A stretch of 64,000 nucleotides of DNA from M3007 sp031373665 (GTDB lineage: Bacteria > Bacteroidota > Bacteroidia > Chitinophagales > Saprospiraceae), in the NCBI GenBank assembly GCA_031373665.1, contig JANMMZ010000085.1:1-64000 (forward strand). The letters run 5' to 3'. The position numbers were made by a program, and so were the translations under genes. The notes beneath the pieces are model-generated. The model saw only the letters and a program-made list of their open reading frames with translations, was not told the origin of the DNA and did not search any database. Below, piece by piece: positions 47,217 to 56,006 of this stretch; position 1 is the first letter of the stretch; each line of letters opens with the position of its first letter.

Positions 47217-47407
47217 GGCCTTATCTAAATTCCGACGGAGCACTCAAAAAAATGCGTGCCGCAGGCAAAACTTGGCTTTTTAAAAACTGTTTGAGCCATG
47301 ATCAAGTGTCGGGGCGCAGCCCCCGCTCCATCATGCGGCGAGTTTTTTTAAAAAGATAAGTTTTAGCGTTTTTTTGAGTAGCGCAGTCGTGGAATTTAGA
47401 TAAAGCC
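47217..47407. repeat. Foldback repeat element, copy 1
   Basis: The ends GGCCTTATCTAAATTCC and GGAATTTAGATAAAGCC are reverse complements, and nested pairings follow inside (ACTCAAAAAAATGC with GCGTTTTTTTGAGT; CTTTTTAAAAACT with AGTTTTTTTAAAAAG; CATGAT with ATCATG; GGGG with CCCC). Similarity to copy 2 runs from about 47185 to 47470. Nothing else of note is seen in the gene-free stretch 47092-47724 except two small hairpins near the hutH end. Confidence 0.8.
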
Positions 47408-47629
47408 AAGTCTTTTGGGTTACTTTTTTGACGAAAAAAGTGACAAAAGCAAGGAAGCCTGTAGTGATTTTAACTAGTGAATATTATGCTGCTGTACTTT
47501 ATACTCATTTTTAAATCATTCCTACTTTTATCTTGCTTTTTACCTCTAAAGTGGAGGAAGTTATTTAATCCGTATTACTAAGAATGACGCCGAAATCATC
47601 AATAAAACCAATGGATTTAACAAATGGAG

Positions 47630-47696
47630 GACCTCATCCGAGGTCGAGATTGTGGTAAAATGTAAACTCCTACAAATGGGAAGCCTCTCCGAGGCT
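47630..47696. other. Two small hairpins at the 3' side of hutH
   Basis: GACCTC-ATCC-GAGGTC (47630-47645) and AGCCTC-TCC-GAGGCT (47682-47696). They lie downstream of hutH on its strand and may help end or stabilise the transcript, but neither has a T-run. Confidence 0.5.
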
Positions 47697-47724
47697 GGTT
47701 TTGCGACAACCGATCAACCCTGCC

Positions 47725-49254
47725 CTATTGGCTCCGCAAAAACATCACCGACCGCTCAATATCCACACTCAATATCCGATCCTCTTTCAAGCGCGGCACC
47801 ACCTGACGGTATTGTACATACAAGGCTTCCGTTTGGGGCGAAGACCGTTGTGGCCTCCTGAAATCAAGGGCTTGCATCACAATCATCAATTCTATCGCCA
47901 ACAAACGCTCCAAATTGAGTACCACCCGCATGGCTTTGGTAGCCGCATTGGCGGCCATACTTACGTGGTCTTCTTGTCCATTGCAACTCACAATACTATC
48001 TGCGGAGGCAGGCATACAAAGCGTTTTGTTTTGACTCACAATGGAAGCGGCGGTATATTGAGCGATCATCATGCCAGAGTGCAGGCCTGGGTTTTCGGTC
48101 AGAAAAGCAGGCAGCCCCCTAGTGCCGCTGATGAGTTGATAGACCCGCCGTTCGGAGATGCTGCCCAATTCGGACAAAGCCAAAGCCATATAATCCAAGG
48201 GCAATGCCAAGGGCTGCGCGTGGAAATTACCACCAGAGACAATGAGGTCTTCTTCTGGAAATAAATTTGGGTTGTCCGTCACAGAATTGACTTCGGTGGT
48301 AATCACTTGTGCTATATAACGGAGGGCATCATGGCTGGCTCCATGCACCTGTGGTACGCAACGGAAAGCATAGGGGTCTTGCACGGTCGTCTTAGGAGTC
48401 TGGGCTATCTCGCTGCCTTCGAGCCAATGGCGGAGGTTGCGAGCAGTATCCACCTGACCTTGGTGAGGCCTGATCCGGTGTATGCCCTCGTGGAGGGGCG
48501 AGAGACTGCAATGAAAAGCATCATAACCTACAGCCGCGTTGATATCTGCTTGGCGCGCCAATGTACGCGCTTTCAAAGCGCACCATACGGCATAAGCCGC
48601 TGAAAACTGGGTGCCATTGAGGAGGGCTAATGCCTCTTTTTCTTTAAAAACTAAGGGGTTCCACCCTTGCAATTTCAATGCCTCATTGGAGGGTATTCGT
48701 TGGCCTCGATACCATACTTCACCCAGCCCAATGAGGGGCAGGCTCAAGTGTGCCAAAGGAGCCAGATCGCCAGAGGCACCCAAGGATCCCAACTCAAAAA
48801 TAACGGGCAATACATCAGCATTGTAAAAATTAATCAATCGCTCCACCAAGGCCAATCGAATACCGGAATGTCCGTAAGAAAGGCTTTGTATTTTGAGCAA
48901 AAGCATGATCTTAACCACCGCTGGCGGCACGGTATCGCCAGTGCCAGCGGCATGGCTCACGACAAGGTTATACTGCAACTGTTCTATATCGGCAGCGGAG
49001 ATTCGGATATTGCAAAGGGAACCGAAACCAGTATTGATCCCATAATGAAGGTGATCGGTATTCGATATTTTTTGCTCCAAAAAAGCCCTGCAAGCATTGA
49101 TCTGCTGAGTGGCGGCCTCCGATAAGGCCAGTGATCCCGATCCCGTTATCAGGTGCTCAATTTGGTCGAGGGTTATGTGGTCGGGCGAAATTAGGTGTGT
49201 CAAGTGTGGTGCTATTTCTAAAATTTCAGACAATAATGGTTCGGAATGTTGCAT
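47725..49254 (-). CDS. hutH: Histidine ammonia-lyase
   Basis: 509 residues from the ATG at 49254 (a TTG one codon earlier is unlikely). The Ala-Ser-Gly triad in SLGASGDLAPL at about 160-162 forms the MIO electrophile. HYGINTGFGS, SVTDNPNLF and GNFHAQPLAL are further family signatures. It removes ammonia from L-histidine to give urocanate, the first step of histidine breakdown. The other hut genes are not beside it in this window. A good promoter stands in front of it. Confidence 0.93.
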   Translation of the reverse strand: MQHSEPLLSEILEIAPHLTHLISPDHITLDQIEHLITGSGSLALSEAATQQINACRAFLEQKISNTDHLHYGINTGFGSLCNIRISAADIEQLQYNLVVSHAAGTGDTVPPAVVKIMLLLKIQSLSYGHSGIRLALVERLINFYNADVLPVIFELGSLGASGDLAPLAHLSLPLIGLGEVWYRGQRIPSNEALKLQGWNPLVFKEKEALALLNGTQFSAAYAVWCALKARTLARQADINAAVGYDAFHCSLSPLHEGIHRIRPHQGQVDTARNLRHWLEGSEIAQTPKTTVQDPYAFRCVPQVHGASHDALRYIAQVITTEVNSVTDNPNLFPEEDLIVSGGNFHAQPLALPLDYMALALSELGSISERRVYQLISGTRGLPAFLTENPGLHSGMMIAQYTAASIVSQNKTLCMPASADSIVSCNGQEDHVSMAANAATKAMRVVLNLERLLAIELMIVMQALDFRRPQRSSPQTEALYVQYRQVVPRLKEDRILSVDIERSVMFLRSQ

Positions 49255-49294
49255 CAAATGAATAAGGTATTATTGACGCATTCTTTAGGGCGGG

Positions 49295-49324
49295 CAAAAT
49301 TACGAATTAGTAATGGTGAAACAA
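49295..49324 (-). promoter_or_regulatory. Promoter of hutH
   Basis: On the minus strand TTG (49324-49322), 19 bases, then TAATTTTG (49302-49295), a good Bacteroidota promoter. Transcription is expected near 49288. The remainder of 49325-49565 shows nothing distinct. Confidence 0.65.
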
Positions 49325-49565
49325 TCAGATAAAAAGGATAAGTTATTATTTCGCCGTTACTTGGCTCGGAAGGAATAACCACGTTAAAATTAATTTAAAA
49401 GCGGTTAAGCAGTGGTTAATGTTTAGCAAAGCCTTTGGATGTTCATTTTAATAAGATATTGACAATCAATTTATTATAAAAAAAACATTCAAAAAACCAA
49501 GAAATACTAAGCAACTTTACTACACATTGTTACGTCTAATCACTGCAAGGAACTAGAAATACTAG

Positions 49566-49573
49566 TACTTTTG
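49566..49573 (+). promoter_or_regulatory. -7 box of the first Skp/OmpH gene
   Basis: TACTTTTG fits TAnnTTTG and lies 32 bases before the ATG. A clear -33 element is not seen. Confidence 0.45.
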
Positions 49574-49605
49574 CCTTATTCACCATCAAATAATATTAAT
49601 CAATT

Positions 49606-50121
49606 ATGTTTAAGAAGATTTTTTCATCCGTTCTATTTGTATTGGCTGTTGCTTTGACTGCTCAAGCCCAACGTATCGCTTTTGTAGATGTCACCGACGT
49701 TTTAGAAAGCCTACCAGATTATCAAAAAGCCCAAGAGCAATTGGATAAAGTGGCCACACAATGGCGACAAGAAATTGCGCAAGAGCAAGACAAAGTAAAA
49801 GGTATGTACAGCAAGTACCAAGCAGAACAAGTGTTGCTCAGCGATGAAATGAAAAAACAACGTGAAGAGGAAATTCTAACCAAAGAAAAAGAAGTGCGCG
49901 AAATGCAACGCCAAAAATTTGGTTCTGAAGGCTCTCTATTCAAAAAGCGCGAAGAACTTGTAAAGCCCATCCAAGACAAAGTGTATGGTGCCATTGAGCG
50001 TTTTGCTACTGAGAAAGGCTATGAATTTATCTTTGAAAAAGGCAGCGCGTCAGGTATGATCTTTGCAGACAAGCGCAACGATAAAACAGAAGATATCAAA
50101 ACGATGCTTAAAAAAGGCTAG
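49606..50121 (+). CDS. Skp/OmpH-family periplasmic chaperone
   Basis: 171 residues with a signal peptide (MFKKIFSSVLFVLAVALTAQAQ). The mature start RIAFVDVTDVLESLPDYQKAQEQLDK and the long charged helical region (KQREEEILTKEKEVREMQRQKFGSEG) followed by KPIQDKVYGAIERFATEKGYEFIFEKG match OmpH/Skp. Such trimers hold unfolded outer-membrane proteins in the periplasm. A related gene follows directly, a common paired arrangement in Bacteroidota. Confidence 0.9.
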   Translation: MFKKIFSSVLFVLAVALTAQAQRIAFVDVTDVLESLPDYQKAQEQLDKVATQWRQEIAQEQDKVKGMYSKYQAEQVLLSDEMKKQREEEILTKEKEVREMQRQKFGSEGSLFKKREELVKPIQDKVYGAIERFATEKGYEFIFEKGSASGMIFADKRNDKTEDIKTMLKKG

Positions 50122-50169
50122 ACCGTGTGAATACCTATCGAAACTTTACTTAATCGTTACTTAATTCCC

Positions 50170-50177
50170 TATCTTTG
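50170..50177 (+). promoter_or_regulatory. -7 box of the second Skp/OmpH gene
   Basis: TATCTTTG, 36 bases before the ATG at 50214; a TTTA lies about 20 bases upstream. The second gene may therefore also be transcribed on its own. Confidence 0.5.
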
Positions 50178-50213
50178 CGGTTTCATTCTTTAAATTTTAG
50201 AAACACATTAATT

Positions 50214-50723
50214 ATGAATAAGACTTTTTTGCTGGCACTGAGCCTGCTTTTAAGTATCACAACCCTTGCAAGTGCCCAAAAATTTGGGTTTTGCAACTCT
50301 GCTCTTCTTATGACCCAATTGCCCGAAGTGAAGGCTGCCGATAGCGATTTGCAAGCATTTCAGACTCAATTGACTAAAGTAGGCCAACAGCGTGTAAAAA
50401 ACTTGCAGGATAAGGCTGCCGAACTGAAATCTAAACAAGATCGCGGTGCTATTTCGCGAGTAGATGGCGAAACCCAGACGGCATTGTTGCAAGCCGAACA
50501 GGAATCTATCGCTGATTATGAGCAAGAGGTTTACTCTAAATTAGCGCAAAAACGCCAAGAATTGTATAAGCCAATCTTTGATAAAGTAAACGAAGCCATG
50601 AAAGTGGTGGCTGCCGAAAATGGTTTTCAATTTGTATTTGACTCCAGTACCCAAGTGGTGCTTTACGGCCATGAATCGCTGGATGTCACTTCGCTCTTGA
50701 AGGTAAAATTGGGCCTCAACTAA
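50214..50723 (+). CDS. Skp/OmpH-family periplasmic chaperone (second copy)
   Basis: 169 residues from the ATG at 50214 (MNKTFLLALSLLLSITTLASAQ), chosen because it opens a signal peptide; an open stretch before it contains the promoter. The mature part (KFGFCNSALLMTQLPEVKAADSDLQAFQTQL, a helical middle, then YKPIFDKVNEAMKVVAAENGFQFVFDSSTQ) follows the same plan as the previous gene but is clearly diverged. The two products may form mixed or specialised chaperones. A terminator follows at 50771-50818. Confidence 0.9.
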   Translation: MNKTFLLALSLLLSITTLASAQKFGFCNSALLMTQLPEVKAADSDLQAFQTQLTKVGQQRVKNLQDKAAELKSKQDRGAISRVDGETQTALLQAEQESIADYEQEVYSKLAQKRQELYKPIFDKVNEAMKVVAAENGFQFVFDSSTQVVLYGHESLDVTSLLKVKLGLN

Positions 50724-50770
50724 GCCTTTATCAATAGTTTAAGAAGTGCATCACATCGGCTGCACTATAT

Positions 50771-50818
50771 AAAAAATAGCACACCTAACACGACGCTTGT
50801 TAGATGTGCTATTTTTTT
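50771..50818. terminator. Intrinsic terminator after the second Skp/OmpH gene
   Basis: AAAAATAGCACA...CTAACA pairs with TGTTAG...TGTGCTATTTTT, ending in T7. Confidence 0.85.
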
Positions 50819-50989
50819 ACTGTTTTTAAATAAAAACCCCGCCTAAATCCGCGTTTTGTAGATCTTACGACGTGGCGTGGTTTCTATTCGCATTTCCATG
50901 TGTAGGCCATCAGGCTAAGGTCAATAAATTGATGCTTGTACCTCCATCGTTGTTGGCTAAAAGGTTGTTGCTATTTACCCTACTTCAAT

Positions 50990-51179
50990 GGCCTTATATA
51001 AATTCCGACGGAGCACTCAAAAAAATGCTTGCCGCAGGCAAAAATTGTCTTTTTAAAAACTTTCTGAGCCATGACCAAGAGACGGGGCAAAGCCCCGCTC
51101 TATCATGCGGCGAGTTTTTTAAAAAAGATAAGTTTTAGCATTTTTTTGAGTAGCGCAGTCGTGGAATTTATATAAAGCC
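50990..51179. repeat. Foldback repeat element, copy 2
   Basis: The ends GGCCTTATATAAATTCC and GGAATTTATATAAAGCC are reverse complements, with the same inner stems as copy 1. Wider similarity to copy 1 spans about 50958-51242. The remainder of the gene-free stretch 50724-51315 holds the terminator and a hairpin GTTACTTTTTTGACGAAAAAAGTGAC shared with copy 1. Confidence 0.8.
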
Positions 51180-51315
51180 AGGTCTTTTTGGTTACTTTTT
51201 TGACGAAAAAAGTGACAAAAGCAAGGGAAAATGTAGTGTTTTTTCTAAACTGAAAATCAAATACGAATCACAATTTTAGGCTTAGTCAGACGGTTATGAT
51301 GCAATAATCTCAACC

Positions 51316-54300
51316 CTACCGCACCACCAAAATTTCCCCCGGCTTCCACTCATACAAGTCAGTAACCCTGCCTCGGAGTCCCAAAGTGACAGGTAAGGGC
51401 TTGAAACCTCCCTTCCCATCGCCAACCAACAATTGCCCATCTCCAGCGTCTATACGCCCGATATAGGGCTGCACTTCCAGCATATTGCCAGCCACCAGTA
51501 TATCAGGATGGCCATCGTTTTGATAATCAAATATCAGCGCGGCAGTCACGTTACTCATTTGTGCTTCGATCGGGAGTAAGTGCATTTCAAATTGGCCTCC
51601 ACCCTTGTTTTCAAGCCACGCAGAGCCGAGGGTATTAGCCCTGTAATGCACTGTATTTTGGAGCATATCCTTCGTGAATATCCCATTAAAATCACTATCA
51701 GCGTATTTTTTATAAGTCACAAATCGCTTTTTAAGCATGGGTATTTGACTGACCAACAGGTCTTTATCCACTAGAACATGCGACTTCCCTTGGCGATAGT
51801 AAGTCAAGATAGGATCAAAAGACCCATTTCCATCAAAATCTTTGACCCAAAGTTCCAGTGGTGCCGCTATACTAGCACTCAAATTGGAATTAAAGCCTCT
51901 ATTACCGGCCACTATATCCAAATCCCCATCGTGGTCAAGGTCTGCGGGGACGGAAAGGCAGTTCCATAAACCCTCCGAATTGGAGAGTTCATGGTGTTCA
52001 AAACCACTAGGTTTATTCAAATAACACACAATGGGCGACCAATCGCCCGCCACCATCAAGTCAAGGCGACCATCGCCATCCATATCGGCCCAACGAGCAT
52101 CCTTGATGGAAGGAGGCAGGTTAGGCAGGGCTACTCCTTCTGGTAGATAAGCCCCTGTGCCAGTACCTCTCAACAAAGTCGAATTAGTAGGAATTCCGTA
52201 GGCTGCACTGGCAAAATGTGTTCCTAGAAACCGATCCTCACAGCCATTGTTGTCGAAATCTGCGCACCGCACCACACTTTCTTGGCTATGGGCTTCAACG
52301 GTAATCCCAAAGGCGGTGGGTTGAGCCGCAAATTTTCCATTTTTTCCTTGAAAAATGAACCCCTTGGTCGTAATAATGTCGAGGAGACCATCATGGTTAG
52401 CATCCCGATAATCAATCGGTTTTACGCCTTGATACATGCTCCAAGGGAGCAATTTTTCTTGAAGTATATCCGTGCCGATGGTAGAATCTAAGGTGACGAA
52501 AGTCGTTTTTACCGAGTGGCCAATCCCACGATTTGCAAGGTCAGGGTAGGGTAGTGCGGCACCTGATTTTTCAAAGGTCAGTACCTGATCGGCGGTGATA
52601 TTCCGATGGGCTTCATATTGGCCATTAGGCCAAATCACCCATAAAGAATCAATGTTGTGGGCGATACCTAATCCAATATAAAGACAACCCGGCTCCACAC
52701 TACTTTGGAATCCACGCACAGGTTGGTTTTCCACTTTTTGCACGACCCCATTGGCCCAAACCTGAATTTTTGCACCAATTGCAAAGGGGTTTTTGCCTTT
52801 TTGACGCAATTTTACCTTCAAATAGTGCGCGTTAGCAACGTTGTTTTCATAGACAGTTGCTTTCGCGTTCAGGTTATTGACCACCAAATCCAAGTCGCCA
52901 TCTTGATCAAAATCAGCGTAAGCAGCACCATTTGAAAACCCGATTTTATCCAAGCCCCAATCAGCCGACTTATCCTTAAAACACAGATTTTTTTGATTCT
53001 GAAAAACATAGTTGGCCGCCGCTCCGCTAGGCATTTGAGTGATGAGTTCCAGATCGGAGGCCTTCTTTTGAACGGCTGCCGAAGAGATGAATTTATTGTA
53101 CTCTATGTCGTTGGGTCGGTGCGGAATCCCATTGGTGATCCAAAGGTCTTTGTATCCATCCAAATCGAGATCGGCGAATAAGGCACTCCATGACCAATCG
53201 GTGGTGGCTACCCCCGCCAATTGCCCGATTTCAGCAAATTGCACCTTGTTGGGATCATGGGTTTGGTTGAGTTGTAAGTTGTTGCGGGCAAACTGCCAAT
53301 GATACCCGTAATCATGTTTGAATTGATAGATCTGGTATGGATCGGCTGGGGCAGAGGCTTTCAAAATGGACTCTTGTTCTGGTTTCATGTCCAAGGTGAT
53401 GATGTCGGGCAACAGGTCATTGTTGAAATCAGCAATATCGCAACCCATAGAGAAATTAGAACTATGACCAACTGCCTCCGATGATTGCTCTTTAAAATAT
53501 TTTCCGCCCACGTTCATATACACAAAATCTTGCTCATGAAAATCATTGGCTACATAAATATCTGGGTATCGGTCATTGTTCAAGTCGCTGACACATACCC
53601 CCAATCCGTAACCTGATTTGCCATCACGAAGGCCCGATTTTGGGGTAATATTGGTGAATACATGACCGTCATTTCTAAACAAACGATCGCTCGAAAGCGG
53701 ATCATATACCCTCGAAATACTGCTATCTTTATAAGAATCTGGAGAGTGTACACTGTGACAGAGCAAAAAACAATCAAGGTCGTCATCTAAATCATAATCA
53801 AAAAATGCCGCTTGGGTACTAAAGGCAGATACCGCCAACCCATAGGCCGCTGCGGCCTCTTCGTAGCCTTGCCAACTGCCTTGGGGGCTGTTTCCTCGGT
53901 TGATAAATAATTGATTTTTGCCTTGAAATTGCTTGTATTGCCCTACCTGACACACGTAAATATCCAACCAACCATCACCATTTACATCAGCCATGGTGAT
54001 CCCCGTTTTCCATGATCCTTGGCCGCCTACCCCTGATTGGGCAGTGGCATCTTCAAACCCAAACCCACCTTTGTTCAGAAATAACTGATTCTGATTGATA
54101 TTAGAACTAAAGTAAATATCTATCCATCCGTCATTGTTGACATCGCCCGTGGCTACGCCCCCGCCATTGTAATAATAGAGGTATTGTATGATATTCATCC
54201 CATTGGGGCTTTGCTCCGGCAAGGTATTTTCAAAGGCAATGCCTGTTTTTTCAGGAGCCAATTCTACAAAAAGCGGCGGCACGGGTCGGTTGCACTGCCA

Positions 54301-54366
54301 ACCCATCACCGATCCTACCCAAATCAAGAGGTTTATTTTCAATAAATTGCGATGTATCAATAGCAT
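51316..54366 (-). CDS. VCBS/FG-GAP repeat protein with ASPIC/UnbV domain
   Basis: 1016 residues. After an N-terminal export signal (KINLLIWVGSVMGWQC, possibly lipoprotein but with an unusual GWQC instead of a standard lipobox) the protein shows many FG-GAP/VCBS units (GDVNNDGWIDIYFSSN, ADVNGDGWLDIYVCQ, ADFDQDGDLDLVVNN, ADMDGDGRLDLMVAG), each with a DxDxDG-type calcium loop, forming propeller blades. In the middle, residues about 520-600 (GAKIQVWANGVVQK, GLGIAHNIDSLWVIWPNGQ) fit ASPIC/UnbV. CRTAC1-like proteins of this type are common at Bacteroidota cell surfaces, role unknown. Confidence 0.88.
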   Translation of the reverse strand: MLLIHRNLLKINLLIWVGSVMGWQCNRPVPPLFVELAPEKTGIAFENTLPEQSPNGMNIIQYLYYYNGGGVATGDVNNDGWIDIYFSSNINQNQLFLNKGGFGFEDATAQSGVGGQGSWKTGITMADVNGDGWLDIYVCQVGQYKQFQGKNQLFINRGNSPQGSWQGYEEAAAAYGLAVSAFSTQAAFFDYDLDDDLDCFLLCHSVHSPDSYKDSSISRVYDPLSSDRLFRNDGHVFTNITPKSGLRDGKSGYGLGVCVSDLNNDRYPDIYVANDFHEQDFVYMNVGGKYFKEQSSEAVGHSSNFSMGCDIADFNNDLLPDIITLDMKPEQESILKASAPADPYQIYQFKHDYGYHWQFARNNLQLNQTHDPNKVQFAEIGQLAGVATTDWSWSALFADLDLDGYKDLWITNGIPHRPNDIEYNKFISSAAVQKKASDLELITQMPSGAAANYVFQNQKNLCFKDKSADWGLDKIGFSNGAAYADFDQDGDLDLVVNNLNAKATVYENNVANAHYLKVKLRQKGKNPFAIGAKIQVWANGVVQKVENQPVRGFQSSVEPGCLYIGLGIAHNIDSLWVIWPNGQYEAHRNITADQVLTFEKSGAALPYPDLANRGIGHSVKTTFVTLDSTIGTDILQEKLLPWSMYQGVKPIDYRDANHDGLLDIITTKGFIFQGKNGKFAAQPTAFGITVEAHSQESVVRCADFDNNGCEDRFLGTHFASAAYGIPTNSTLLRGTGTGAYLPEGVALPNLPPSIKDARWADMDGDGRLDLMVAGDWSPIVCYLNKPSGFEHHELSNSEGLWNCLSVPADLDHDGDLDIVAGNRGFNSNLSASIAAPLELWVKDFDGNGSFDPILTYYRQGKSHVLVDKDLLVSQIPMLKKRFVTYKKYADSDFNGIFTKDMLQNTVHYRANTLGSAWLENKGGGQFEMHLLPIEAQMSNVTAALIFDYQNDGHPDILVAGNMLEVQPYIGRIDAGDGQLLVGDGKGGFKPLPVTLGLRGRVTDLYEWKPGEILVVR

Positions 54367-54394
54367 GATCTTTGTGCTGGTACTGGATAAGCGG

Positions 54395-54422
54395 CAAAGA
54401 TACCTTTTTTAAGACTCTACAA
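54395..54422 (-). promoter_or_regulatory. Promoter of the VCBS/ASPIC gene
   Basis: On the minus strand TTG (54422-54420), 17 bases, TATCTTTG (54402-54395); the ATG follows 28 bases downstream. Confidence 0.6.
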
Positions 54423-54462
54423 GGCGGTGATGATGAGCGTACACTGCGTGGTGAAACCCCTC

Positions 54463-55494
54463 TCACCTTCTCTCCCTCCAAGCCAACACCAAAGGAATCA
54501 CCTTGCTGTAATTTTGCATCCCCTCCGATATGCCTTGTGCTTTCAAAAAATGGTCATAAGCCTTGTACCGAAACACCTCAAAAAATTCAGGATATCGGTC
54601 GTTTTGTCGGTATATTGCTTCCAAATCTCCGATGAGTCCTGCCGGCAACGCCTTGCGGAAATCGGCATATAAATCGGGCTGCAAATGGCGGTAAGCCCCC
54701 GCCAGTTCGCGCCAAAAATCAAAAGCAGCCGAATACCTCAAGAAGGGGTCCTGAGCCTGTTCTAAGGCAATATACGCCAAAAAGTTGCAAGTACCTTCAT
54801 CGCCGAACCCATACCCATGGCAGAATTCATGGGCCAGATTGTAAGGTTTGGTTAAAAAATACAGTCCTTGATCTATGTTACACTCTCCCGTAAACGGATT
54901 GTAAATACCCGCCGCTCCAAATCGGAGCAGAAACCCATCCCAAAATGGTTGTCGGCCTCGTGGCGCACCCGTGGTCGGATACCCCAAGGCTTTCAATTGG
55001 GATACCACCGCACTGCGAATAGCCCCCTCCGTACTACCACTCGAAACAGCCGCATCAATGACTTGACTGCTGTCGGGTTGGATAGATTTTCGGAGATCTA
55101 ACACCAATTTGGTCTGCACCTCCAAAGCATCTTTAATATCCGCTTCTGTGAGCGTGATACTTGGTATGGAGAGTTGTTGGGTTATCGGAATACGGTTATA
55201 ATTGAATCCCCATAAGGCATAAAACAAGGCTATTATTCCACAAACAAAGGTAAATACTTGGATGATGGATTGAAATACTCGTTTTTTTAAAGGAATGGCC
55301 TTCGTAAATACCAGCGTATAAAAGCCTTTGGATAGATGCCAAATCAGGTATCCAAAAAACAAATAAGTGAGGGGGAAAGGCAACCAACCCAACCCAACAT
55401 CAAATACCCACCGAACCCCTTGAAAAAAGCCACGGCTGTACCATCGCTCCGCCCAATCGGGAAACGCTTGGAATAAAAACCTTAATGCCAGCAT
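54463..55494 (-). CDS. DUF3810-family membrane protein, metalloprotease-like
   Basis: 343 residues from the ATG at 55494. Three membrane segments lie in the first ~120 residues. LAHEFCHGYGFGDEGTCNFLAYI carries HEFCH, matching the HExxH zinc motif, with a downstream Glu in FGDEG, the usual picture in DUF3810 (PF12725). The substrate is unknown. The hydrophobic first segment seems to begin upstream of this ATG (IFWFFFACSM), so a rare start codon further up, such as ATT at 55521, is possible; a predicted promoter box at 55557-55564 leaves room for it. Confidence 0.8.
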   Translation of the reverse strand: MLALRFLFQAFPDWAERWYSRGFFQGVRWVFDVGLGWLPFPLTYLFFGYLIWHLSKGFYTLVFTKAIPLKKRVFQSIIQVFTFVCGIIALFYALWGFNYNRIPITQQLSIPSITLTEADIKDALEVQTKLVLDLRKSIQPDSSQVIDAAVSSGSTEGAIRSAVVSQLKALGYPTTGAPRGRQPFWDGFLLRFGAAGIYNPFTGECNIDQGLYFLTKPYNLAHEFCHGYGFGDEGTCNFLAYIALEQAQDPFLRYSAAFDFWRELAGAYRHLQPDLYADFRKALPAGLIGDLEAIYRQNDRYPEFFEVFRYKAYDHFLKAQGISEGMQNYSKVIPLVLAWRERR

Positions 55495-55556
55495 CGAGCA
55501 CGCAAAAAAGAACCAGAAAATGGATTGCTTCTTGATTGTTGTTATGTTTAGAGGTG

Positions 55557-55564
55557 CAAATCTA
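55557..55564 (-). promoter_or_regulatory. -7 box of the DUF3810 gene
   Basis: TAGATTTG on the minus strand fits TAnnTTTG. Transcription would begin near 55550, leaving a ~55-nt leader to the ATG at 55494. Confidence 0.5.
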
Positions 55565-55870
55565 CGTACTTATTTTGCTTGATTGCTTTTTGATGTTGCC
55601 TTTGGTGAGTCATATTCTACTTTGGCATTTTAGAAAACACTGAAAGGGTAGAACGATGCCCAAATATAATTTTTTCAAACCATTACGCTCCCTCTTGCTA
55701 GGCTTTGCTCGACCTACACAAAACCGAATAACCCAATTATTCAATATATAAATCTGCATTTTTTTTATAAATATTTTTTTGTTTTGATATTTTTGGATTT
55801 CTCCATAAGAATGAGGTTGAAAAATTATATTTGGTCATTTCAGAAACCTGACTTATCCAAAAACAAGTAT

Positions 55871-55901
55871 TTGGTGGTCTCAGATTTAGTACTTATATTT
55901 G
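55871..55901 (+). promoter_or_regulatory. Promoter of the beta-helix protein gene
   Basis: TTG (55871-55873, within TATTTG), 20 bases, TATATTTG (55894-55901). Transcription near 55908, about 100 bases before the start codon. The region 55495-56006 thus holds two divergent promoters and no gene. Confidence 0.7.
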
Positions 55902-56006
55902 TATCTTGTTTCGTTGCAACGTTCATACACTTTCATTTAATCCCTCCATTTATCACCATGAGTCACCCGCAAACGAGCGTTTGACCCAAAAATTCTTTTA
56001 TAAAAA

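Noticed and set aside
50872..51138. Open frame of 88 codons before the second foldback element
   Set aside because: Most of it lies in the repeat element; the counterpart in copy 1 has a different frame ending, so there is no sign of protein conservation.
55784..55984. Open frame of 66 codons with a hydrophobic stretch
   Set aside because: It overlaps the promoter of the beta-helix gene and shows no family features.
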